Assembly (NCBI GenBank): GCA_029531795.1
Contig: JAPEIS010000013.1
Location: 2,232,001 to 2,296,000 of the forward strand
Direction of reading: 5' to 3'
Source: Sclerotinia nivalis
Taxonomy: Eukaryota > Ascomycota > Leotiomycetes > Helotiales > Sclerotiniaceae
DNA length: 64,000 nucleotides
The translations under genes and the position numbers were made by a program. Below the pieces are notes generated by a model, which did not search any database, had not been told where the DNA came from, and worked only from the letters and a program-made list of their open reading frames with translations. Position 1 is the stretch's first letter; every line of letters begins with the position of its first letter. This document shows, piece by piece, positions 33,314-43,316 of this stretch.

Positions 33314-35092
33314 ATTTCGGTCTTCGGGTTGTGTGACGAAGATCGAGTTGGGGTGGTGGTTGTTGTGAAAACTGCTTTGAGGTTGAGAGATCAAAGCTTC
33401 CAGTCGGCGAGGTTTTGGTCCTGACCTACTCCGAATGAGGGTCTAGGAATTCCAGGTCGTAATTTTAAGGGATCGAATAGATGGCATCTACTAGATGCTG
33501 TAACAGTATCGATGGGAGGTAGAAAGGTGGAAAGATGAAGAGTTTAAGACCGACGCAGATAGATTATTTGCGTGTGGCGTAACAGCAAAATTCACTATTA
33601 TTTAAAATTGCAACATTGCTTGAGGTTTTGTTTACTTTACTTAAGTGAATGCTAAAGATGTAGAGGCCATTCTGTGCAGATACCGTACCAAAAAGGAGGC
33701 AGGTAACGTGACTCCAAAAGGGTCTATATAACCACTCCAACTCAACCTAGTTTAATAAAAAATGCGCAACTTCAACTTAATCGTTTTGTAACCGTTTCCG
33801 TCGTGTTTACTTGTGCTCATATGAATATTACCTTAAAAAAAGTGTGAACCGCTGAGCCAGAATTCCGATATAAATATAACCATAAAATCTCCTGCATAAA
33901 AGTTCTTCTGATTAACCCCTACTTAACCCCCTACACAGACCCCATCAAACACTTAACAGTTCCTCCCGCGAATGACTGTTGCCGAATTCAACGGTTGACA
34001 ATGATGTGTTAATTTTGAATAATGGTTATATGGCTCCATGAATGTGGCACTTTGACGGATCCGCGGATTAACTTATGTGACAACCAACCTTTCGATCTCT
34101 AACTTCATGGTGAGCAAGTCAATAACTAAAGCCTAGTCATGATTGTGAGGTAGATGTTTCAGCGTGCCCATGCTTTTGAGCCATCGTTACGTGTATTTAG
34201 ATATTTTGAATGCTGATCCCGCACCATTTTAAAAAGATTTTCACCAAAGAGAAAGATTAACACCGAGTTGCATATCTAAAGTCATTGAATTTAAGTATTT
34301 GCGCCATAAATTAGCATTACCGAACATTGATTCTTTAGTTCTCATTTGCATTAGCTTTAAAAACTCTACTAAATGTAAAACAAAGTGCTTTTGGGGACCA
34401 GTTGGGCAAGAAGTCGATGAATAAGGTGGAAATTAATCACACAATGGGAAATCGAGCACTTAGTTTTGCAGAGCAAATCTATTTGGTAGATTTCATATTC
34501 TTTTTTTTTTCTATTAGAGGTTAAGAGTTGTATCGTGCCTATTTTTTCTACCACACAGTCCATGAGTTTCTGCAATTCCCGCGATGCATTCCATGCTCAA
34601 AGCCAAGTGATATCGATATCAAAAACCGTAAGACCTCTTTCCTCCACTCATTGTGTGCGAAAAATCTAGATGAGTATGTAGAACAGTGTCCAAAGGTTTT
34701 AAACGAGAAGAAATGAATAATGTTCCGTAATTCCAGTAGCCTAGACTGCAGTCTAGCTTTGAATGCTTCCCATGGCCAAACAGCCGTCAATGTTCGAATA
34801 TAACTGAATGACTTGAACGAACTTCCCAATCCGGATGAATTGAATGTTTGGAATAACCCCCTTTAGTGTATGATACTACCTCAAGAACAGTGTGTCCAAT
34901 AGCTCGGACTAGCGGACTAGATGTAAGCTTCGAAGGTTGAGGCCAGTTCACTATTCAAAATGGATTCGGTGTTTGAAACTATTCGAATATTTCGATGAAA
35001 TTCAGGAATTGAGAGACCCTGATTGTCGGACTGCAGTCGAATTATTGGAAATCCTGGTCGAGAACCAAAAGCAATCCCTTGTTGGACTGCAT
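33314..35092. other. Spacer between BTB copies 3 and 4
   Basis: About 1.8 kb, AT-rich, with no supported gene. It includes a perfect 16-bp palindrome CTAGACTGCAGTCTAG at 34742-34757 and a T-run near 34501. The frames at 34369-34575 and 34548-34829 (minus) look random. Confidence 0.4.
34742..34757. repeat. 16-bp perfect palindrome
   Basis: CTAGACTGCAGTCTAG is its own reverse complement. It has no spacer and could be a dimeric factor site or chance; nothing nearby decides this. Confidence 0.6.
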
Positions 35093-36001
35093 TTACTGTT
35101 GAGAGCCTGGAGAAACTTTTGGTTTCTTTGGCGATGGCTTTGTCTTCTCCACACTATTTTCGGGTTTACGAATGGTTATCTTTCCCTCGTCCATATACTT
35201 CTGCGCCGGGCATTCTTCATCCTTCCAATGCGCATGGAATTGACAACCAGGACCTTTGCGCGGATCTTTGAGGTTCCAATTGCGGCTTACTTCTAAATAA
35301 TCGCGAGCGAAATCTTTGTTCTCCATGGCAGACAATAAGTCGGTAGTTGAAAGACTGGATGACTCGCCGTAGTTGCGAACCGCATACGCAGCCCTTTTTG
35401 TAACATACTGTCTAATGTTCGATCCTTCGGAAGTGCGCACATATATTAACTTGAGCGCCTCCTGGTTATAGTAGAAATCTTCCGACCTGTCTATTTTTCG
35501 CACAACTTCCATGGCTCGATCCATAAGCCCCGGAAGAAGCAATTTTTCTGCAAGAATATACAGCTGTATAGGATCCCATGACATGGAAAAAATCTTACAG
35601 TCAGAATCATTGACTTTCACTATTTCGATGCCCCGTAAGCGATCTGTGTAGATCCATTCGATAAGCACGTCAAAAGTGGGCGGTGACGTATCAGGCAATT
35701 TGACAAAGAGATCATGACCGCCCTCAAAGAGGTGATTGAAATGAGGTATCTTGTCGCAGAGCTTCTTCTTATACACATGGAAGATCTTCATCCGATTTCC
35801 TCGGGCTACATGGATCTGTGCTAACTCCGTTCCGAAAGAGCTGGGTAATTTGTCAGTTTGAATTTCATCGTCCTTAGACATATGAACTTACTCCGTATAT
35901 GGGGTGCTCTCATTCTTGGATATATTAGTTACAAGTTCAGCATTATGTTCAGTTAATGCAGACATAGAAGGCGGACTAGAGCGACTGCGTTTTAGAGACA
36001 T
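35093..36001 (-). CDS. BTB/POZ domain protein, copy 4
   Basis: Exons 36001-35892 and 35840-35093 encode 285 aa. The 51-bp intron (GTAAGT to ACCCAG) joins in phase 2 as YTDSFGTELAQIHVARG. The BTB core runs from residue about 40 to 130 and includes QIHVARGNRMKIFHVYKKKL and SPPTFDVLIEWIYTDRLRGI. The second half is helical (DRAMEVVRKIDRSEDF). The C-terminal motif CQFHAHWKDEEC (Cys236 to Cys247) is followed by PAQKY, as in copy 2. The tail is Lys/Pro-rich (KTKPSPKKPKVSP), perhaps a nuclear signal. Copies 2, 3 and 4 share gene structure and strand, which indicates tandem duplication from one ancestor followed by strong divergence. Confidence 0.85.
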
Positions 36002-36802
36002 GGCTTCGCACGCTTGGTCAATGGCCGTAGTTTATTCGAAAAATGGTAGGCTGACTCAATGTTTGTTCTTTGATGGAAGAAGGGTTTGTAAGATTTCGTC
36101 CAAATTTGCGGCAGAGCGGATGGAGTGCGACAGCTTTTCGATTCAACTATTAGTCTATCGATGGAGACCCCTTTAAGTCGGAAGAACTAAGTTCGGCGCC
36201 GAAGTCAAAGTCAAAGTTGGAACGGCCGGATTGCGGATTTTTGGTGCAGGGTCAATGCAGCTGGGAAAAAATAAGTTACCTAGCTATACGTTTCAGCGAT
36301 ACAATATTCACTAACTAGTGTCCACAACGAGCTTTAAATATTCTATACTTCAATCCAAAATTAATCTATGTGACTTACTCACTTTATTCTTCGAAAAACT
36401 GAGCCGTTGAAGCGTTGAGACCACATATAGCTTCAAGGACCTTTCCTAAGGAGTTTGTAGTTCCTTCTAAGTCTATAAAATTAATGGATTAGGGGAAAGA
36501 GCCCATATCTCACAAATCACAATCTTCAACAATCAAACTTCAAAATCATCATCTTAAACTTTCTTTCCTTTTCTCAAAAATCATTCTACTCATACAGAAT
36601 GCAAAAATGCAATAATAAGTTCCCCACCAAAACCAGCCATGTCGGCCGATCCAATCCGACCCCTAAACCAGAAACAAAAAGTTCGAAAAGAAATATAAAG
36701 AAATACAAAAATCCCATCCATTAATCCTTCCAAAAATGCAAATATCATTCATATCACATTTAATACCCTTTTTAATTAACCCAAATGATCCAGATAATTC
36801 AA
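36002..36802. promoter_or_regulatory. Upstream region of BTB copy 4 / 3' end of LysM gene
   Basis: An 801-bp spacer. It must contain the promoter of BTB copy 4 on the left and the LysM gene's 3' untranslated DNA on the right. No clear element or gene is seen. Confidence 0.4.
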
Positions 36803-39636
36803 TCAAGCATCGACAAATCGAGCAAGACGACCATTAACAGCGCGTTTGTAGGAGCCCTTGACTCCGATACAGACGGCTTCCCCAACGGTCAATTTACATT
36901 CGCTTCCAAGAGCTGGGTTCCAGGTAAGGAGATTGGCGGAGGTTACACCGTAGAAGTTCTCGATGTTTTGACATGAGCAGGTGGTATCTTCGATGATGAC
37001 CCATTTTTCACAGGTGGAGATTGTACCGGTGGCAGTTGGAGCTGGGGCAATGGTGCCGGTGGCGGATTTGGTGGGCATGACGGTTGAAGATGCTTTTGTT
37101 GAGGTGGAGCTTGCTACTACTGTACTGGAGATCTTGGTCGATGAAGCTGCGGTGGAAGAAGAAACTTTGCTTGTCTCAAGACCAAGAGTGGAAGAAGTGG
37201 GATATCCGTAGACTGGGCCACCAGCTGTTGTGGTTGCCTTAGTGGAAGAAGAGAAAGATTTACTGGTCTCAAGTCCGAGAACGGATGAGGTGCCGGATGA
37301 AGCGACGGCGGTTTTGACTGAGGTAACTCCTGAAGCGGAGATATATAGAGAGCTGCTGATCACAACGGTGCCGGAAGACTTGGCAACCGAAGTAGTAAAA
37401 CCACCATATCCTTCAGTGACATGAGTTGAAGTGCTGGCACCCTTAACGGATGAAATAGTGGTGTCGGGGTGAGTACCGTATGAAATAGATGAGACACCTG
37501 TACCAATGACCTTGCTGGATGCAGAAACTCCAGTTCCGGAAAGCTTGGTAGTCGAAGAATAGACTGGGGCACTTCCGTATTCGTAAACAGATGAAAAAAC
37601 TCCAGTCCCGGAGAGCTTCCCAGTAGAGGAAGAAGCGGGAGCAGTTACATATCCATGAACGGATGAAGAGACTCCGGTCCCGGAGAGCTTGCCAGTAGAT
37701 GAAGAAGCAGGAGCAGTTACATATCCGTGAACGGATGAAGAGGCTCCAGTTTCAGAGAGCTTACCGGTAGATGAAGAAGCGGGGGCAGTACTATATCCGT
37801 GAATTGATGATGAAACGCCAGTACCAATGATTTTGCTTGATGTGACACCAGTTCCGGATATCTTGCCAGTGCCGTATCCATAAACTCCAGTACCAGTTAC
37901 TTTACTTGATAAGGCACCAGTACCTGAGACCTTGACGGATGAAGATACACCAGTTCCAGAGACTTTAATAGTGGTGGCTGATGTTGATCCTGAAGCTTTA
38001 CCAGTGGCACTGACAGCAGTGGTCGAAGCCTTCGATGAAGAGACAGAGCTAGTTGGTTTGACAGAAGTAGTAGCTGCCTGTGTGGTACTAACAGCTTTGG
38101 TAGAGGAAGAGACTGGAACGGTACCAACAGTCTTGATAGATACACCATTGATAGTAGCTGGAAGAGTTGGACCAAGAGGGAAACATTTATCAATAGGAGT
38201 GATCAAGTTGCTGTTTGAATAGATGGTGGTGTTTGCCTTCCAGGTCTTGTCTCTGCCAGATTCGGTGTATACACCAAGTCCAAGATCAACACCAACAGTT
38301 GCACCCAACTTAACACCAAAAACATCAGCTGATCCAGAGCATACACCTTGAGTGTTAAATTCGGCTCCGAGATCGATTTTGACATCTGGGATTCTGAGGA
38401 AAAGTCCACCTCCGAAGCCATACTTGCCGAGAACGGTAAGTCCAACATCAAGACCAAGTGAGGTGAACAATTCCAAGTTTCCATCAACCTCCACGCTGAC
38501 CTTAGGAGTTTGAGGAGTAACAGTTGGGATCCAGCCGTTGAAGCTAGAATCAATACCACTGATACCCAGAACAGCAGAAGAAGAATCTGGAATGGCGACG
38601 TTGATACCAGCGCTAATATCGGCATTTCCTTCAATACCGCTGAGAGTGAAACCAGCATCAACACTGAATTGAGGACCCAAATCGATGATCTTTGGAATGG
38701 ACCATCCTGGAAGACCAACAGTGATCAAGTTCCAGTCTTTTGACCATCCACTACCTAATGTACCGGATACCGTAAATCCAAGAGCTAAGTTGGCACCTAC
38801 ACCTTGTGGAGTAGCGGTGATAGACACAGACTTTACACTAGTAGGAATACCAATGAAGTTGGTGTTCATAACAATCTTTCCTTGAACATTGATGGAACCA
38901 GTGGTAGCACAACCTGGGCAGTTAATGGAGAAGTCGAGTCCACTATTGGTAGTCTTGCTGAAGAAAGTCTGGGGAAGATCGTGGGCTAAGCTGAGAGATA
39001 AGGACTTGCTAACAGTATCATCTCTCTTGGTTGAAGTAGATGGCATAGATCCGAATTCAATAACAGCATCAGACATAACATCATCCCAGTCTGCAAGGGT
39101 AGCATTGAAGTTGACGATGAAGTTTTGTTCATCATAAACATCGACCCCGTGAACAATCCATGGCTGTCTACCAGATTCTGAAGCAGCAGCGCAAGAACCC
39201 CAATTGTTAATCATAAAGAATGTACGGTTCTCGTGGAAATTAACCCAAGACCAATCGGCAATGGCATCTTGGAAAGTGGCGTTGTCTTTGAAAGTAAGAG
39301 CCAGGTCACCTGTGCATTGTACGTCCGTAAGACTGCTGGCGAAGTGTTCGGTGGAGATAACAAGTTCGGTTTCGCCTGTGTTGAGGGTTACATTGACGAA
39401 AGTTGATCCTTTCTTAATTAGTTATGGCCAGGTCCAAGGGGAGGAAAAGGTGACATACCATTCGATGATCCCCAGATAAGACTGACTTCATCTTGAAGAG
39501 TTATGGTGGGTGGCGCATCTCTTCTCGCAAGACCGAGATCCGCTGGATGATATGGGATTAGGGTCTCTTTGGTAGCTTGAGCAGTGCAGCTCTGCCATAA
39601 AGACAGAGCCGCAAGGGCAATGACTGATTGACGCAT
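36803..39636 (-). CDS. Large secreted protein with Ser/Thr repeats and C-terminal LysM domain
   Basis: Exons 39636-39459 and 39408-36803 encode 927 aa; the 50-bp intron (GTATGT, AACTAAT branch) joins as SSNGSTFVNVTLN. Residues 1-20 (MRQSVIALAALSLWQSCTAQ) form a signal peptide. A beta-rich globular part follows to about residue 500, with WSWVNFHENRTFFMINNWGS and repeated gly/hydrophobic stretches. A Ser/Thr/Gly-rich stalk of about 320 residues contains 24-residue units of GKLSGTGVSSSVHGY type. Near the C-terminus is one LysM-like module (CEKWVIIEDTTCSC, then NLLTWNPALGSECKLTVGEA). LysM modules bind chitin or related glycans, so the protein probably attaches to the wall. The start at 39636 is preferred to the Met at 39738 because it gives a proper signal peptide. 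Confidence 0.85.
37587..37802. repeat. 72-bp minisatellite inside the LysM-protein gene
   Basis: Three well-conserved 72-bp units start at 37587, 37659 and 37731, with more diverged units on both sides. Because 72 is a multiple of three, unit gain or loss keeps the frame and changes the stalk by 24 residues. Confidence 0.85.
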
Positions 39637-41689
39637 GATATAGGTATTATAGATGAATTTTAAACGAAAAATGAAAGAGATATGAAAATCAATTATTCGT
39701 ATCAACAACACACTCAATGAATGAATGAAACGGATCAATAGACCCTAGAGAAGGAAAAAAGAATGACTGGAGATGTTGTGAAATGAATGTGGAATGAGAT
39801 GGGAAGAGGAAGATAGGAGTCCGTGAATCTCCTCCATATTATATACCGAGCATCCTCTCTCCAGCGTCTTACATATTTGAAGTGATGAGTTCAATCATCA
39901 CACAGTTTGCATTATTATAGAAGGATTCTTGTGAAGGTAGTGGTAGGAGGAGCCAAGAACTGCCTTGAATTCATGTGCATGCTTGTAACCCAGCCAAGCG
40001 AGTCATAAAGGTACATTTTTAGAAGACTTCCTCCGCGATGGTCATCATGAAAAGTAAAAAAAACAGTTCATTGATGAGTAGGATGCTGATTATGGGCAAA
40101 TTTCGGGTATTCCTTCAACAGTATTACCTAGGAAAACATCGTTGTAGCCACGTGAGAAGCTTAATTTTCAGGATGATCAAACTCATCGCATGTAGTAGCA
40201 CATCAGCCTCAACTTCTCCAACGGTCTCGAAGGAACGGCATGGTGATCGGACATTTCCCAAAACCGGTAGCATAGGGACAATAATAGATCTTCTTCACAT
40301 GAGAATGTAAGCCTCAACTAGACATGAGGTTGCAGAAGGATGTTGAAGGAAGAATGTGAAAGGCAGGGGACTAGAAGGTATCAAGCTTTACGTAAAGTGA
40401 CCAATAAGCAGATTTAGTAACTGTGCCATAGACTCATGTCCACAGCGAGCCGAAAATGCTTACAGGTGCGAAGGGAACACGGGGGTAACGATGACTGGCA
40501 CACAACAATTCGCTAGTGCTTATGATTATGCTCCCCTTGTGGGTTTGAGGATTCCCCCGCATGCACGGTTTATGTTCAAGCAGCACTGGCCCGATCAGCA
40601 GTTAATTGGAAGATCTTCATTTACAAACGGTCACTCTAGATGGCCGAAACTTTACGATCAAGAAATAGTGGAGGCCTGATCTTGTGTTCAAAATGTGGAA
40701 TGTGGATTCTGAAATACAAGAATCATCAATTGTTCCCACTGTCCCCACTGTCCCGCTTATAATATATGTCGACTTGTGAAACTTACGGCAGGATTTCAAG
40801 GATTGATTACATGATCATATGCTTGCTAAACCAGCCGAGTAACCATTCAAGTAAGTGACGCGAGAGATCAATCATATCAGGGGTGTCAGTCATTGTCAGG
40901 TCCAGAAGATAATTGATCCTACTCGTCTTAACAGACTATTCAGGAAAAGAAGTAGAAGTAGAAAGGTAGAAGTTGCTCCTGTTGGGTTGTAAGGTTGATA
41001 AGCTGACTTATTAAATTGCTGCGCCTGTAGGATCCAGCCACATTAATTAAAAGAGCTTATATTGTTGAGAAAATTTATTTGTTGTTTACAATACAACGAA
41101 AAAATATAATTGGCTACCGCTTCACTGGAAACAATCATATCTTTTCCTTCACTGCTGTAGCTTATAATTAACCTTACTGCAGGAACCCAGCTAGGTACGG
41201 CAGTACGGCACAGCCTTGATTGCTTATTCCAACTTGTTGTATTACTTTGTCCTGGTAATTGCGTCTGACCATTTCAGGATTTATAGAATACTATCAGACA
41301 AGCCTTTATGGTTCATCACACTTTGTCGTACAAAGTGAATAAAGCTTTAAAAGATCGTTAAGAATCCTTACAATTTCCACCTTCCAAGACTTTTTTTTTC
41401 AATTGATATTCACTTTTCTTACTCCCCCTCAAGTAATTGAACAATAACATTCGCCTTTAATCCTTCGATTAATATTAACAAATTTACAGCACCTGCATCT
41501 TGATCGAATCGCCTGCTGCGCCTGTTTCGGCTATCTAGTTGCTTTTGAGATCCTTCTGCTTTTAAGATCAAGAACTTTTAGATTTTTACAAACTCAAATC
41601 AACAATCGACCTTGCAACCACACAATCTCCAAACAACTCAACTATACAACCTCCAAACAATTTCAACACTTCAAGAATCAAACGCCAAG
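39637..41689. other. 2-kb spacer with promoter of the LysM gene
   Basis: No supported gene. A minus-strand TATATAA (complement of 39839-39845) lies about 200 bp upstream of the LysM gene start and is a likely TATA box. Plus-strand frames at 40038-40310 and 40491-40679 show no family feature. The final part is the leader of the next plus-strand gene and is rich in CAA/ACA. Confidence 0.45.
39839..39845 (-). promoter_or_regulatory. TATA box of LysM gene
   Basis: TATATAA on the minus strand, about 203 bp before the chosen ATG. Distance and strand fit a fungal promoter with a leader of ordinary length. Confidence 0.4.
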
Positions 41690-42295
41690 ATGAGTTGCCC
41701 TGCTCCCGCTGACACTGTCTATCCTGTTGCTCTCCTCGGCACCAATCCCAGCTACATAAATGCTTGTACTGCAGCAAATATCACCTCCAACTCCGATGCT
41801 GTAAATGCTATGACGCACTGTTGTGGCAGTGCCTCCGTCACCGTTCTGATGGATGGTTGCTATAGTTACTGCAATGTCACTAGCAGCACTGATCAACAAA
41901 ATTGGGAGAAATGCTTCGGTGCCAGTATAAACGATGTTGATTTCGGCTGTACATTAGACGATCTTTCAGGATTTGAAATTCCCGGCAGTGGTACTATCTA
42001 CCCAAGTAGCACCGAGTCATCAGCCGCCGCTGCTTCTTCCACTGTTGCTGCTGTCACCACCACGGCAAGCTCTGGTACTTTCACCACTACGGCTACCGGA
42101 TCTGCCGCCAGCCATTCCTCAACCTCCGCGTCTGGCACTTCAAAAGCCTCGACCTCCAGCAATACTTCAGCTTCCGTTACATCTTCCGGTGCTACTGCTT
42201 CCGCCACTGCCAATGCTGGTCAACCAACCGTCGGGCAATTGTCCAAGGGTGCCGTCGCCATTCTCGCACTTGCTTTCGTCGGTCTTTTGGGATAG
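41690..42295 (+). CDS. Small Cys-containing, Ser/Thr-rich surface-type protein
   Basis: A single exon of 201 aa starting at MSCPAPADTVYP (ATG in CCAAGATGA context). The first 95 residues hold several cysteines (ACTAANITSNSD, THCCGSASVTVLMDGCYSYC, KCFG, FGC). About 90 residues of Ser/Thr/Ala stalk follow. The last 17 residues (KGAVAILALAFVGLLG) are hydrophobic, as in a GPI-attachment signal, with small residues before them. No N-terminal signal peptide is visible, which is odd for a GPI-type protein. The in-frame extension to 41612 is Gln/Asn-rich and does not supply one. It is either a missed upstream exon or an unusual export route. The family is familiar in outline from other filamentous fungi but has no known function. 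Confidence 0.75.
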   Translation: MSCPAPADTVYPVALLGTNPSYINACTAANITSNSDAVNAMTHCCGSASVTVLMDGCYSYCNVTSSTDQQNWEKCFGASINDVDFGCTLDDLSGFEIPGSGTIYPSSTESSAAAASSTVAAVTTTASSGTFTTTATGSAASHSSTSASGTSKASTSSNTSASVTSSGATASATANAGQPTVGQLSKGAVAILALAFVGLLG

Positions 42296-43316
42296 ACGTG
42301 AAGGGTTATGAAGGAAATTGCAGACTAGAAAGAATAATTGATTCTCGTGGTGGGACAAATTAATATGTTGTGGATTTGGGGACAAATTAACTACGTGGAT
42401 TACTGAATGGACTACATTTTCGGAATACAAAGGGCGCGATTGGGGGAGCATAAAGGTGCATAGCGTGTTTAACTATAGGTTCATGACTATTCATACTAGA
42501 ATTGAATTTACTTTTTCGATTCCAGTCATATGTCTCTTACTTTGGTTTGATGTGGTGTGATAAACGAAACGAATGAATATTGTAAGCTTTGTCGCAGTAA
42601 AGAATTTGTGAAGCAAGAATCCGAGACCTGCCAAAATACGCACACGGCGAGACAAAAACAAATTGAAGCCTGGAAATGTAAGCAACACGGCGATGTAACT
42701 ATACATAGATCAAATGTAACCCTCCCGCAAGCTAATAGAATTCGGGAATAGAGCCTGATTCTAAATTTATATCGACCAAACTGTCAGGCAATACTCACAG
42801 CCACTCAGTTGTAAGCATCAGCCATAACAATTTATCATCCTAGATTGCGATACTACTTCATCAGAATGTAGTTTGTTGTGAGTGAAAGCACGAGGAAGGG
42901 ATGAGATGAGAAATGAAAGATGAGATGGAGATACGAAAAAGAGGCTTAGTAGTAATACGGGCTATTTTAAATGCCATGAACGCAGAAGCATGATTAGCAC
43001 GTGAGTAGTTTCAACAAATTGGTGCTTTTTTACTACCACAACAACGAATGACAATTGATTGGTTAGTTTATTACCCAATGTGATTTGAAAGAAGGTAGGG
43101 GCTGAAACAGCTCATTCTTTACGTGAACTTCCCTGAATAAGCAATGCTGATTGATCATTGCCGCCGTCATAGGTGGGGGATCGATCCGGAGAATAATCAT
43201 CAAACTGTGACAAGGAGCTATTATGATGAAACAACTTCCACTTGCCTTACTTCTTTTGACTTGTTCTCCTCAACTGTCCTCCTTCAGAGCGTATATCTAT
43301 CAAACCGCAAATCAAT
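42296..43316. other. 1-kb spacer, no gene recognised
   Basis: It contains the 3' end of the surface-protein gene and the upstream region of the HET gene. Short frames only. Confidence 0.5.

Noticed and set aside
37932..38222. Plus-strand frames opposite the LysM gene
   Set aside because: They mirror the Ser/Thr repeat codons of the minus-strand gene and have no features of their own.
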